Notes: generated from the letters alone by a model not told the origin. Numbered from the stretch's first letter, positions 18,560 to 27,668 are shown. The stretch is DNA of 64,000 nt from Pseudomonadota bacterium (GCA_023388715.1 JAEWFT010000019.1:41088-105087); one strand, 5' to 3'. Translations and numbers: made by a program.

Positions 18560-21433
18560 TCAGGCGACCTGCAGCGGCTCGGGTTTGCCGAACAGGAAGC
18601 CCTGGGCATTCACGCAGCCCAGGTCCTGCAGGCGTTCGCGCTGGCGCTGGGTTTCCACACCCTCGGCGATGATCTCGATGCCAAGGCTGTTGGCCAGCGC
18701 GATGATCGCGCGGATCACGGCCACGCTCTCGCTGCGGCCATCGCCATCGAGCCCGGCCACGAAGCTGCGGTCGATCTTGAGGCTGGCGATCGGGAAGCGG
18801 TGCAGGTACGACAGCGCCGAGAACCCGGTGCCGAAATCGTCCAGCTGGGCCAGCACGCCGTGCGCGCGCAGCAGGTTCAGGCTTTCGTTGGTGCGCGGCG
18901 CGTCGTCCATCAGCGCCACCTCGGTGATCTCGATGCGCAGGCGCGACGGCGCCACGCCGGCGGCATCGAGCAGGTCCAGCAGCCGCCGCGCGAAATCCGG
19001 CATACGGAAGTGCCGCGGCGAGACGTTGATCGCCACGTAACCCGGCATCGGGTGGCGGGCAAGATCCGCGATCACCCGTGCATACACGAGCCAGTCGATC
19101 TGCTCGATCAACCCGCTGTCCTCGCCCACGTCGAGGAAATCGCCCGGAAGCAGCACGCCCAGGCGCTCGTGGCGCCAGCGCAACAGGGCCTCGGCGCCGA
19201 TCTGCTCGCCGGTGGCCAGGCGCACCACCGGCTGGTAGTACGGCTCGAACGCCTCGGCGTTAATGGCCCGGCGCAGGTCGGCCTCGGTGTCGAGGATGCG
19301 GGTGGCCTCGTTGCGCATCTCCTCGTCGAACAGCACGCAGCGGTCGCGGCCGTCGCCCTTGGCGCGGTACATTGCCGCGTCGGCATCGCGCAGCATGTCC
19401 TCGCCGTACTGGTAGCGCGGATGCCACATCGCGATGCCGATGCTGGCCGCGGGGAACAGCTCGCGCCCCGCCACCCAGACCGGGGCGCCAAGCGCCTGCA
19501 GCACCCGGCGCCCGAGCTCGGCGGCCATCTGCGGGCCTTCCAGGTCTTCGGCCAGGATCGCGAACTCGTCGCCGCCGAGGCGCGAGACCACGTCGCCTCC
19601 GCGCACCGCGCCCACGATGCGCCGGCCCGCTTCCACCAGCAGCTCGTCGCCCACGGCATGGCCCACGCTGTCGTTGACCAGCTTGAAGCGGTCCAGGTCG
19701 AGGAACAGCACGGCGAAGCAACGCGCCGGGTCGACCTGGGCGCTCGCGATCGCCCACGACAGGCGCTCCAGCAGCTGTACGCGGTTGGGCAGGCCGGTCA
19801 GCGCATCGTGCATCGCCGCGTGGGTGAGCTTGCGCTCGGCGCGGGTGCGCTCGCCGATCTGCTCCATCAGCTCGGTGTTGATTTCCGCCAGCTCGCGGGT
19901 GCGCTCGCGGACGCGCTGCTCGAGGCTGGCGTGCGCCTGCACCAGGCGGTCCTGCGCCTGCTTGCGGGCCAGGCCGCTGCCGATGTGGTAGGCGACGAAG
20001 GTCAGCAGTTCCTGGTCGTCGGTGGTGAACACGGTGTCGGGGTGGTAGCTCTGCACCGCGACCACGCCCACCACCTTGTCCTCGCGCAGCAGCGGCACCC
20101 CCAGCCAGAAATGCGCCAGCGTGCCGAAGCTGCGCACCGCGCCCTCCTCCTCCAGTTGCGCGATCCGCGCGCGGTCGGCCAACAGCGGCTTGCCGATCCG
20201 CAACACGTATTCGGTCAGGCCGCGGCCCGGCTTGCGCGGCTCGCGCTTGACGTCGCGCTCGTCCACCGAATACGGGAACTGCAGGATGCTGCCGTCGTCG
20301 GACAGCAGCGCGATGTAGAAGTTGCGCGCGTACACCAGCTGCCCGACCACCTTGTGGACCTCGGCATAGAACTGCTCGAGGGTGTCGCTGGTCATCGACA
20401 GCTCGGCGATGCGGTACAGCGCGCGCTGCAGCTGCTGGGCGCGCTGGCGTTCGGCTACCTCGGCCTGCAGCTCCTCGTTGGCGCGCTGCAGTTCGGTGGT
20501 GCGCTCGGCCACCCGGTGCTCCAGCCGCTCGCGCGCTTCGCGCCGCTCAAGCGCGGTGAGGATGTGCTGCGCCACGTACTCGAGCAGGACGCGGTCCTCC
20601 TCGCTGTACACCCCAGCTTGGTGGTAGTTCTGGACCACCAGGCCGCCGACCACCGTGTCCTCGCGGCGCACCGGCACCCCGAGCCAGTCCGCGCTGTCGG
20701 GCCCGTTCTCGGCGCCGTAAGGAATGCCATGGCGTTCGCGCAGCACGACCGACGGACCCGACATCGCCTCGCCGCTGCGCAGCAACTGCATGGTCAGCGA
20801 GCTTTCGCCCACGTCCACGCTGATTTCCTCGTCGGGATCGTTGATCCACGGATCCAGCTGGTCGACGAAGTAGAGGAAGCGCATCCGCTGGCGGTGCGCG
20901 TCGTACAGCACGATGTAGAAATTCTCGGCGTACATCCACTCGCCGACGATCGCGTGCAGGCGGCGCAGCATGTCCTGCAATTCGCGGGTGCCGCCAGCAA
21001 GGTCGGAGATTTCGTAGAGCGCCTGCTGCAGCCGTTCCGAACGCAGCAGCGCATCCACCCGGCGCCGGCTGGCCTCCAGTTCCAGCGACGCCGACAGCAG
21101 CGCGCGTGCGCCCGCCAGCCACGGCTGCACCTGGTCGTCCGGAAAGTCAGCGGGCACCCGGGCGAGGATCCGCATGCGGGCCTTCTCCGGACCGCTCCAC
21201 TCTCCCGCGAGCCGGCGCAGCCTGGCCTGCACGGAGTGGGGTCCGGGATCACCCGCCGCGTCCCTGCCCGCACCCAGCTGCGGATGCTCCCACTCCACTT
21301 CCACCGCAGCGCCGGCCGGCAACGACTGCAGCAATGCCTCGCCGATCCGCGAAAGCCCGGGCGACGGCGCCGGTGGCGCGTCGGCAGGCAAGTCGGGCGG
21401 CACGGGCATGGAGACGGTCATCTTCACGCGCAT
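18560..21433 (-). CDS. Dual-GAF sensor protein with GGDEF and EAL domains (cyclic-di-GMP turnover)
   Basis: 957 residues from the ATG at 21433. Two GAF sensor domains (about 140-300 and 335-490) are separated by coiled-coil linkers. A GGDEF domain follows (intact GGDEF, preceded five residues earlier by an RGGD inhibitory-site pattern), then an EAL domain. The EAL domain has EALLRW, NVSPRHF, EITE, DDFGTG, KIDRSF and EGVET, so both active sites look competent. There is no signal peptide or membrane span, so it is probably cytoplasmic. The first GAF lies close to the N terminus without a receiver domain. The start is 94 bases from the divergent ECF sigma gene. Whether net activity is synthesis or breakdown cannot be read. 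Confidence 0.9.
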   Translation of the reverse strand: MRVKMTVSMPVPPDLPADAPPAPSPGLSRIGEALLQSLPAGAAVEVEWEHPQLGAGRDAAGDPGPHSVQARLRRLAGEWSGPEKARMRILARVPADFPDDQVQPWLAGARALLSASLELEASRRRVDALLRSERLQQALYEISDLAGGTRELQDMLRRLHAIVGEWMYAENFYIVLYDAHRQRMRFLYFVDQLDPWINDPDEEISVDVGESSLTMQLLRSGEAMSGPSVVLRERHGIPYGAENGPDSADWLGVPVRREDTVVGGLVVQNYHQAGVYSEEDRVLLEYVAQHILTALERREARERLEHRVAERTTELQRANEELQAEVAERQRAQQLQRALYRIAELSMTSDTLEQFYAEVHKVVGQLVYARNFYIALLSDDGSILQFPYSVDERDVKREPRKPGRGLTEYVLRIGKPLLADRARIAQLEEEGAVRSFGTLAHFWLGVPLLREDKVVGVVAVQSYHPDTVFTTDDQELLTFVAYHIGSGLARKQAQDRLVQAHASLEQRVRERTRELAEINTELMEQIGERTRAERKLTHAAMHDALTGLPNRVQLLERLSWAIASAQVDPARCFAVLFLDLDRFKLVNDSVGHAVGDELLVEAGRRIVGAVRGGDVVSRLGGDEFAILAEDLEGPQMAAELGRRVLQALGAPVWVAGRELFPAASIGIAMWHPRYQYGEDMLRDADAAMYRAKGDGRDRCVLFDEEMRNEATRILDTEADLRRAINAEAFEPYYQPVVRLATGEQIGAEALLRWRHERLGVLLPGDFLDVGEDSGLIEQIDWLVYARVIADLARHPMPGYVAINVSPRHFRMPDFARRLLDLLDAAGVAPSRLRIEITEVALMDDAPRTNESLNLLRAHGVLAQLDDFGTGFSALSYLHRFPIASLKIDRSFVAGLDGDGRSESVAVIRAIIALANSLGIEIIAEGVETQRQRERLQDLGCVNAQGFLFGKPEPLQVA

Positions 21434-21527
21434 ATTGCCTGCAAACGCCGCCCGTCGGCCATGGCGGCCATGGACGGTCCTGGCGGCAGCCCTTCCCGTG
21501 GGTTGCGGCACGCCGTACGCTGCGCCC

Positions 21528-22082
21528 GTGGATGGAACGGATGCCGGCAGCGACGAAGCACTGATGCTGGCCTATGCCGCCGGCAACGCCGATGCGTTCC
21601 CGCCCCTGTACGCGCGACATCGCCTCCGGCTCTACCGCTACCTCGCGCGCCGCCTGCGTGACGACGCGCTCGCCGACGAACTGTTCCAGGACGTGTGGCA
21701 ACGGGTTATCGCGGCGCGGCATGACTGGCAGCCCGGGGCGGGCTTCGCGACCTGGCTCTACACCATCGCCCACCACCGGCTGGCCGACCACTGGCGGGCA
21801 CTCCGCCACCGCCCGCCCGCGCCGGGGGACCAGCAGGAGCGGCTCGAGCGCCTTGCCGATGCCGACACGCCGGAGCGGGTAATGTCCGAGTTCGAGCGGC
21901 GGCGCCACCTGCAGCTGGCGCTGGACGCCCTGCCCGAGGAACAACGCGAGGTCCTGCTGTTGCGGCTGGAACAGGAACTGACGCTGGAGCAGATCGGTGA
22001 GATCACCGGCGTCGGCCGGGAGACGGTGAAGTCGCGCCTCCGCTACGCGATGGACAAGCTGCGCGCGGGGGTTCCGGCATGA
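21528..22082 (+). CDS. ECF-type RNA polymerase sigma factor
   Basis: 184 residues if the GTG at 21528 is used. No in-frame ATG fits before residue 13, and there is no convincing ribosome site, so the start is uncertain. Sigma-2 is clear (EALMLAYAAGNADAF, DELFQDVWQRVI, FATWLYTIAHHRLADHWR), as is sigma-4 (LPEEQREVLLLRLEQ, then TLEQIGEITGVGRETVKSR). It overlaps the next gene by ATGA, and that gene encodes a one-span protein suited to be its anti-sigma factor. This is the second ECF factor in the window besides rpoE. Confidence 0.85.
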   Translation: MDGTDAGSDEALMLAYAAGNADAFPPLYARHRLRLYRYLARRLRDDALADELFQDVWQRVIAARHDWQPGAGFATWLYTIAHHRLADHWRALRHRPPAPGDQQERLERLADADTPERVMSEFERRRHLQLALDALPEEQREVLLLRLEQELTLEQIGEITGVGRETVKSRLRYAMDKLRAGVPA

Positions 22083-22972
22083 GCCAGGGACCACGCCTGC
22101 CCCTGGATCCGCAGGAGCGTGCACTGCGCGAGGCGCTGCCGCGCCTGCACGGTCGCGGCCATCCGGCGGACGGGGTGGATGACCGCATCCTGGCGGCGGC
22201 GCGGCTTGCCAGCGGCGACACGCCAGCGCGCGCGGCACTGCCCCGGCGCTGGCTGGCCCCGGTGGGGGTCGCGGCGACCCTGGTGGTGGCTGCGGGCCTT
22301 GCGTGGCGCCTGCTGCCGCCGGATGCCGCGGCGCCGAACCAGCAGGAGGTGGCGGCGTCGACACCTGCGCCATCTGCCGCGGAGACATCCCCGCTCCCGC
22401 AGGCGCCAGCGGAACAGGCTGCGGCGGTGCCCGTCGCGCGCGAACGTCCGCTGCCGCGCGACACCCCGCAGGCAGGCAGGCGGGGTGCCGCGAAACCCGC
22501 GACCGATGCGGTCGCCGATGTGGCCGAGGCGCCGCCATCGGCACCCGTGCCTGCGCCCGCCACCATGCCGGCGCAACGGGCTGCGCCCACTGCGGTGGCC
22601 GCCGCCGAGGCCGCGACCGTGCAGGCAGCCGAGAGCAGGGCTGCCCGCGACGCCAGCGCGGGATTCCCGACCGAACGCGTTGCCACGCCTGCGCCGTCGC
22701 CTCCACCCAGCGCGCAGGTCGACTCCGGCGTGGAGCGTTCCGCGGGGGCGGCCCCTGCCCCGGCGCCGCCGATCGCGGACGACGATGTTCCGCCGGCCAC
22801 GGTCGATGCCCCCGGGGTGCGTGACGCCTGGTTGCGGCGCATCCGCGAGCTGGTGGCCGACGGCCGGACGGACGAGGCACGCGAGAGCCTGGCGGTGTTC
22901 CGCAAGCGCTATCCCAACGCCGTCGTGCCTCCCGAATTGCAGGCGCTGGAATCGCCGCCGCCGCGCGACTGA
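22079..22972 (+). CDS. Probable anti-sigma factor, single membrane span, Ala/Pro-rich
   Basis: 297 residues. Residues 1-58 are cytoplasmic. A membrane span (about 59-78) is followed by a long low-complexity Ala/Pro/Val stretch (about 85-240). A short helical domain ends the protein (about 242-297, with WLRRIRELVADGRTDEARE and FRKRYPNAVVP). The ATGA overlap with an ECF sigma gene and the topology suggest an anti-sigma factor. No zinc-binding HxxxCxxC motif is visible, so it is not a ZAS-type anti-sigma. The C-terminal repeat-like helices may sense an envelope partner. Function is inferred from context only. Confidence 0.6.
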   Translation: MSQGPRLPLDPQERALREALPRLHGRGHPADGVDDRILAAARLASGDTPARAALPRRWLAPVGVAATLVVAAGLAWRLLPPDAAAPNQQEVAASTPAPSAAETSPLPQAPAEQAAAVPVARERPLPRDTPQAGRRGAAKPATDAVADVAEAPPSAPVPAPATMPAQRAAPTAVAAAEAATVQAAESRAARDASAGFPTERVATPAPSPPPSAQVDSGVERSAGAAPAPAPPIADDDVPPATVDAPGVRDAWLRRIRELVADGRTDEARESLAVFRKRYPNAVVPPELQALESPPPRD

Positions 22973-23019
22973 GCAGTGCCGCTGCAATCGCCGCGGGCGG
23001 CGCGCGATACCATGTGCGA

Positions 23020-24822
23020 ATGAACTCCCCTGCCCCGGCGTCCAAGGCGCCCATCGGCTCGCTGCGCGCGCTCTGGCCCTTCGTCCGCCGCCATTCCGGC
23101 CTGTTCGCGGGCTGGCTCGCGGCCCTGGCCTTTTCCTCGACCGCCACCTTGAGCCTGCCGGTGGCGTTCCGGCAGATGATCGACCACGGCTTTTCCAGCG
23201 GCGCCAACATCGACCGCACCTTCGGCTTCGTGCTGGTGGTGATCGTGGTGCTGGCGCTGGCGACCGCGGCGCGCTTCTTCTTCGTCACCCTGCTGGGCGA
23301 ACGCGTGGTCGCCGACCTGCGCCAGCGCCTGTACGGCCACCTGCTGGGGCTGGACGCCGGGTTCTACGACCGCACCCGCAGCGGCGAGCTGGTCTCGCGG
23401 CTGACCGCCGACGCCGAACTGCTGCGCAGCGTGGTGGGCTCCAGCATGTCGGTGGCGCTGCGCAGCACGGTGACCGTGGTCGGCTCGCTGGTGATGCTGT
23501 TCGTTACCAGCCCGAAGCTGGCGGCGTGGGCGATGCTGGGGATCCCGCTGGCGGTGCTGCCGATCGTCGTCGGTGGCCGCCGCATCCAGAAGATCTCGCG
23601 CTCCGCGCAGGACCGCATCGCCGACGCCAACACGCTGGCCACCGAGTCGCTGGGGGCGGTGCGCACGGTGCAGTCGCATTCGCGGGAACCCTACGAGCGC
23701 GCCCGCTACGGCGAGGCGATGGCGACCGCGGTGGCCACCGCGCGCAAGCGCATCGGCGCGCAGGCGATCGTGACCGCGGCCGCGATCACCCTGATCTTCG
23801 GCGCGGTCATCGTGGTGCTGTGGTCCGGCGCGCATGACGTGATCGGCGGACGCATGACCGCGGGCGCGCTTGGCCAGTTCGTGATGTACGCGCTGATCGG
23901 CGGCGGCTCGGTGGGCGCGCTGGCGGAAGTGTGGAACGAGCTGCAGCGCGCGGCCGGCGGCATGGGCAGGATCAACGACCTGTTGCAGGAAGCGCCGGGC
24001 ATCGTCGCGCCCGCCCAGCCCGCGCCGCTGCCCAGTCCGCTGCGCGGCGAACTGGTGTTCGACGATGTCCGCTTCCACTACCCGCAACGCCCCGACGCGC
24101 CGGCGCTGGAAGGCTTCAGCCTGCGCGTGCGCCCAGGCGAGACGGTGGCGCTGGTCGGCCCCTCCGGCGCGGGCAAGAGCACCGTGTTCACCCTGCTGCT
24201 GCGCTTCCATGATCCGCAGGCGGGGACGATCACCCTCGATGGCACCGACATCCGCGCGTTCGACCCCGCCCAGTTGCGCGACGCGATCGGGCTGGTGCCG
24301 CAGTCGCCCACCCTGTTTGCCGCGAGCGCCGCCGACAACATCCGCTACGGCCGCCTGGACGCCAGCGACGAGGAGGTGCGGCGCGCCGCCACGTCCGCGC
24401 GCGCGGACGCCTTCCTCGACGCGCTGCCCGAGGGATTCGACAGCGAACTGGGCGAGCGCGGCACGCGCCTGTCGGGCGGCCAGCAGCAGCGCGTGGCGAT
24501 CGCCCGCGCCCTGCTCAAGGACGCCCCTATCCTGTTGCTGGACGAGGCGACGTCGGCGCTGGATGCGCAGAGCGAGCGCGCCGTGCAGCAGGCGCTGGAA
24601 AACCTGATGGCCGGGCGTACCACGCTGGTGGTGGCGCATCGTCTGGCCACCGTGCTGAAGGCGGATCGCATCGTGGTCATGGACGCCGGCCGCATCGTCG
24701 CCGAAGGCACCCATGCGCAACTGCTCGCGCAGGGCGGGCTGTACGCGGAGCTGGCGCGACTCCAGTTCCTCGACCAGCCCGGCGCCCCCCGCGAGGATGC
24801 CGCGCCGCCACTGCCCGCTTAG
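23020..24822 (+). CDS. ABC exporter, fused membrane and ATPase domains
   Basis: 600 residues from the ATG at 23020. A six-span exporter-type membrane domain (about 20-310) is followed by an ATPase domain (about 335-585). The ATPase has Walker A GPSGAGKST, the signature LSGGQQQR, Walker B ILLLDEATSALD, and the H-loop VAHRL. The arrangement resembles MsbA and other lipid or drug half-transporters that work as homodimers. The cargo is unknown. It is downstream of, and in the same direction as, the ECF sigma pair but separated by 47 bases. Confidence 0.9.
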   Translation: MNSPAPASKAPIGSLRALWPFVRRHSGLFAGWLAALAFSSTATLSLPVAFRQMIDHGFSSGANIDRTFGFVLVVIVVLALATAARFFFVTLLGERVVADLRQRLYGHLLGLDAGFYDRTRSGELVSRLTADAELLRSVVGSSMSVALRSTVTVVGSLVMLFVTSPKLAAWAMLGIPLAVLPIVVGGRRIQKISRSAQDRIADANTLATESLGAVRTVQSHSREPYERARYGEAMATAVATARKRIGAQAIVTAAAITLIFGAVIVVLWSGAHDVIGGRMTAGALGQFVMYALIGGGSVGALAEVWNELQRAAGGMGRINDLLQEAPGIVAPAQPAPLPSPLRGELVFDDVRFHYPQRPDAPALEGFSLRVRPGETVALVGPSGAGKSTVFTLLLRFHDPQAGTITLDGTDIRAFDPAQLRDAIGLVPQSPTLFAASAADNIRYGRLDASDEEVRRAATSARADAFLDALPEGFDSELGERGTRLSGGQQQRVAIARALLKDAPILLLDEATSALDAQSERAVQQALENLMAGRTTLVVAHRLATVLKADRIVVMDAGRIVAEGTHAQLLAQGGLYAELARLQFLDQPGAPREDAAPPLPA

Positions 24823-24890
24823 ACGCCCGACGACTTGACCTCGCGGCGCGGGATCAGCGCGCGGCCACCATCGGCGGGCAATCGGTGCGG

Positions 24891-24920
24891 AAAGAAAAAA
24901 GCCCCGCGTAAAGCGGGGCT
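24891..24920 (-). terminator. Intrinsic terminator of the cold-shock gene
   Basis: On the minus strand a GC stem (AGCCCCGC/GCGGGGCT, loop TTTAC-like) is followed by a run of T with one interruption (24900-24891). It lies 25 bases after the csp stop. It is one of the few hairpins in the window with a real T tract. Confidence 0.85.
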
Positions 24921-24945
24921 CGGGAAACTGGAGCAGTCCTGCAGT

Positions 24946-25152
24946 TCAGGCGGCGGGCTTGACCCCGGCGGCCTGTGCGCCCTTGGCGCCCTGCTGGACT
25001 TCGTAGCTGACGCGCTGGCCTTCCTGCAGGCTGCGGAAGCCGCTGGAGTCGATCGCCGAGAAATGCACGAAGACATCTGCGCTGCCGTCCTCGGGCGAGA
25101 TGAAGCCAAAGCCCTTGGCGTCGTTGAACCACTTCACGGTGCCGTATTGCAT
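24946..25152 (-). CDS. Cold-shock domain protein (CspA family)
   Basis: 68 residues, the full length of the family. RNA-binding motifs RNP1 (KGFGFISP) and RNP2 (VFVHFSAI) are intact, and the protein starts [11 protein letters not shown]. Such proteins bind single-stranded nucleic acid and melt RNA structure. The ATG has an AAGAGG ribosome site. The upstream leader contains nested palindromes (25185-25240) that could be a folding switch. The Ala/Lys-rich C-terminal tail is a little longer than the minimal domain. Confidence 0.95.
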   Translation of the reverse strand: MQYGTVKWFNDAKGFGFISPEDGSADVFVHFSAIDSSGFRSLQEGQRVSYEVQQGAKGAQAAGVKPAA

Positions 25153-25184
25153 GGTGCATGACCTCTTGGGACGTGTGCCGGAAC

Positions 25185-25240
25185 GTGTCGCGGCCGCGAC
25201 ACCGCGCGAGTATGTGCAACAAACGTTGCAGCATGCAACG
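25185..25240 (-). promoter_or_regulatory. csp promoter and palindromic 5' leader
   Basis: Minus strand: a TTGCAT -35 and CATACT -10 (25214-25209) lie 18 bases apart, predicting transcription start near 25202. The RNA would begin with a perfect 18-base palindrome (25202-25185) folding into GTGTCGC-GGCC-GCGACAC. Three alternating copies of TGCAAC/GTTGCA (25215-25240) overlap the promoter and could pair in two exclusive ways. Roles are inferred. Confidence 0.4.
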
Positions 25241-25254
25241 CCCGCGTGCCGCGC

Positions 25255-26004
25255 TCAGCGCGCCAGCAGCGCCTGCAGCAGGCGTGGCACGCCGTCCATC
25301 GCCGCCGCCACGTTGTCGAGCACGTCCTGCAGGGTGATGACCTCGTCCGGGTCCGGTCCCGCGCCCGCGGCCCAGTTGGCGACGATGCCGAGGCAGGCAT
25401 AGTCCAGCCCCAGCTCCCGCGCGAGCCCCGCTTCGGGCATACCGGTCATGCCGACCAGGTCGCAGCCATCGCGGCGCATGCGCGCGATCTCCGCCTTGGT
25501 CTCCAGCCGCGGCCCCTGGGTGGCGCCATAGCACCCGCCATCCACCAGTGCGACGCCGGCCCGCGCCGCTGCCGCGACCACCTCCCGCCGCAAGGCAGGC
25601 GTGTACGGGTCGCCGAAGTCGACGTGCATCACCTCGGTTCCCGGCTCCTGGCACAGGGTGGAGATCCGGCCCCAGGTGTAGTCGATCAGTTGATCTGGGC
25701 AGGCGAGCACCCGGGGGCCGAAGCGCTCCCCAATCCCGCCGACGGTGTTGAGCGCGAGCACGCGGGTGGCGCCGATCGCCTTCAGCGCGGCCAGGTTGGC
25801 GCGGTAGTTGATCCGGTGCGGGGGGATGGAATGGCCTTCGCCATGGCGCGCGAGGAAGGCAACGCGCCGCCCTGCGTAGGTGCCGACCCGGATCGGACCG
25901 GAGGGAACGCCGTACGGCGTCTGCGGCAGGTGGGCTTCGACGTCGACCAGCTCACCCAAGGCGTAAACGCCGGTGCCGCCGATGACGGCCAGTTCAATGG
26001 TCAT
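25255..26004 (-). CDS. S-methyl-5'-thioinosine (or methylthioadenosine) phosphorylase
   Basis: 249 residues from the ATG at 26004. A member of the PNP/MTAP family: it has GGTGVY near the start, RHGEGHSIPPHRINYRAN, NTVGGIG, GPRLETKAEI and VGMTGMPEAGLARELGLDY. In Pseudomonas aeruginosa the homologue beside nagZ prefers methylthioinosine and releases hypoxanthine. The neighbour 48 bases upstream is a hypoxanthine-type phosphoribosyltransferase, which fits that route. Specificity between methylthioinosine and methylthioadenosine is inferred from context. Confidence 0.88.
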   Translation of the reverse strand: MTIELAVIGGTGVYALGELVDVEAHLPQTPYGVPSGPIRVGTYAGRRVAFLARHGEGHSIPPHRINYRANLAALKAIGATRVLALNTVGGIGERFGPRVLACPDQLIDYTWGRISTLCQEPGTEVMHVDFGDPYTPALRREVVAAAARAGVALVDGGCYGATQGPRLETKAEIARMRRDGCDLVGMTGMPEAGLARELGLDYACLGIVANWAAGAGPDPDEVITLQDVLDNVAAAMDGVPRLLQALLAR

Positions 26005-26052
26005 GCAACGCTCTCCAAGCGGTCGCAACGGCGCCGGCCGATGTATGCAGGA

Positions 26053-26610
26053 TCACTCCCCCAACGCATAGATCGCCGGAAGGTTGCGTCCCTGCTCGTG
26101 GTAGTCCATCCCGTAGCCGAACACGTAGGCATCCGGCACCTGCACGCCGACGTGGTCCGCGCAGATTCCGTCCACGCAACGATCGTGGACCTTCTCCGCC
26201 AGCACCGCGATGCGCACGTCCGCCGCGCCTTCGTCCGCGCACCATTGCTTCACCGCGAGCAGGGTATGGCCCTCGTCGAGGATGTCGTCCGCCAGCAGCA
26301 CCTTGCGCCCGCGCATCGGCGTCGCCGGCCGATGCAGCCAGGCCAGGCCGGAGCCGCTGGTACGGCCGCGGTAACGAGTGGCGTGCAGGTAGTCGAACTC
26401 CAGGTCCAGCCCACGCTCGCCAAGCGCGAACGCGAGCTGCGCGGCAAACGGCAGCCCCCCGTTCATGACCGTGATGTAGAGCGGCACCTCGCCATCGGCG
26501 TAGGCCGCGCGGATCTCCCCGGCCATGCGCGTGATCGCGGCTTCCAGCGCCTGCCGGTCGAACAGCACGCGCGCGTTCTCGAGCGCCGCGGCCAGCGTGG
26601 GCGTGCTCAT
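26053..26610 (-). CDS. hpt: Hypoxanthine(-guanine) phosphoribosyltransferase
   Basis: 185 residues from the ATG at 26610. Salvages hypoxanthine or guanine with PRPP to give IMP or GMP. The PRPP loop is VLLADDILDEGHTL, the N-terminal loop contains ITVMNGGLPFAAQL, and the flexible-loop region has YLHATRYRG. It overlaps nagZ by ATGA and precedes the thioinosine phosphorylase whose product hypoxanthine it could recycle. The sequence resembles the Hpt group more than XGPRT. Confidence 0.88.
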   Translation of the reverse strand: MSTPTLAAALENARVLFDRQALEAAITRMAGEIRAAYADGEVPLYITVMNGGLPFAAQLAFALGERGLDLEFDYLHATRYRGRTSGSGLAWLHRPATPMRGRKVLLADDILDEGHTLLAVKQWCADEGAADVRIAVLAEKVHDRCVDGICADHVGVQVPDAYVFGYGMDYHEQGRNLPAIYALGE

Positions 26611-27659
26611 GCCACGTTGCCCACGTCGATCGCGCCGGAATCCGCGCCAACCGCATCGCCCGATTCCGGCACGGCGCGCAGCCGCTGGCGCGCCGCCTCG
26701 AAGCGCGCATCGGCCAGCAACCCGTCCCAGCCCAGTCCGCCGCGGCCCAGCAGGCCGGCGAGCGCCATCGTATTGGAGGCGCGCCCGTCCATGGCCTTGA
26801 GGGCGTCCTCCACCATCTGCACGTGGCAGACCAGCACCACGTCGCAACCGGCGTCCAGGTGCGCGTGCACGCGCCCGCCAATGCCACCGGCGGAGTGCGC
26901 CGCGGCCATGCCGATGTCATCGGAGAACACCACGCCGCGGAAGCCCATGCGCTGGCGCAGGATCTCGCCGATCCACGTCGGCGAGTAACCCGCGGGTTCC
27001 GGCGCGACCCGGGGATAGGTCACGTGCGCCATCATCACCGCGTCGGCACCGGCATCGATGCCGGCCACGAACGGGATGAGGTCGGCGGCCTCCATTTCGT
27101 CCAGCGAACGCGCGTCGACCGCCGCGTCGAAATGCGTGTCTTCCGGGACCGAACCGTGCCCGGGGAAATGCTTGAGGGTCGCCGCCATCCCGGCTTCATG
27201 CATGCCGGCCACGTAGGCGCGCGTGAACGCGGCCACCCGCTGCGGGTCATCGGAGAACGCGCGGTTGCCGATCGCGCGGTTGCCGCGGGCCAGGTCGATC
27301 ACCGGCGCGAAACTCATGTCGATCCCGGTGGCGCGGATCTCGCTGGCCATCAGCCAGGCATGCTCGCGCGCCAGTTCCAGTGCCGCATCGGGATCCTCTG
27401 CATAGAGCGCGTCGAACCCCTGGAGCGCAGGAAGCGGGCTGTAGCCGTCGCGAAAGCGCTGCACGCGCCCGCCTTCCTGGTCCACGCTGATCAGTTGCGG
27501 ACGCGGTGCGGCCTCGCGGATCGCCTGCGTGAGATCCGCGACCTGCGCGCGGCTGGCGAAGTTGCGCGCGAACAGCACGACGCCGGCGCAGCCATCGTGC
27601 TGCAGCCAGTCGCGCTCGCGCGGGGTGAGTTCATGGCCGGCAACGCCGATCTGCAGCAT
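26607..27659 (-). CDS. nagZ: Beta-N-acetylhexosaminidase of murein recycling
   Basis: 350 residues, glycoside hydrolase family 3, cytoplasmic (no leader). Removes GlcNAc from GlcNAc-anhydroMurNAc peptides imported during cell-wall recycling. Conserved elements are DQEGGRVQRF, the histidine loop KHFPGHGS and the nucleophile segment VFSDDIGM. The gene starts nine bases after the CYTH gene and ends in an ATGA overlap with hpt. The last 25 residues are an acidic tail beyond the usual domain end. Confidence 0.95.
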   Translation of the reverse strand: MLQIGVAGHELTPRERDWLQHDGCAGVVLFARNFASRAQVADLTQAIREAAPRPQLISVDQEGGRVQRFRDGYSPLPALQGFDALYAEDPDAALELAREHAWLMASEIRATGIDMSFAPVIDLARGNRAIGNRAFSDDPQRVAAFTRAYVAGMHEAGMAATLKHFPGHGSVPEDTHFDAAVDARSLDEMEAADLIPFVAGIDAGADAVMMAHVTYPRVAPEPAGYSPTWIGEILRQRMGFRGVVFSDDIGMAAAHSAGGIGGRVHAHLDAGCDVVLVCHVQMVEDALKAMDGRASNTMALAGLLGRGGLGWDGLLADARFEAARQRLRAVPESGDAVGADSGAIDVGNVA

Positions 27660-27668
27660 CGTCTGTCC

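Noticed and set aside
18800..21661. A 953-codon plus-strand frame opposite the GGDEF-EAL gene
   Set aside because: It is the mirror of a gene with complete GGDEF and EAL motifs, and its translation shows no domain.
24823..24890. Terminator for the ABC exporter gene on the plus strand
   Set aside because: The only strong hairpin nearby has its T tract on the minus strand, so it serves the cold-shock gene; nothing suitable is seen for the plus strand.
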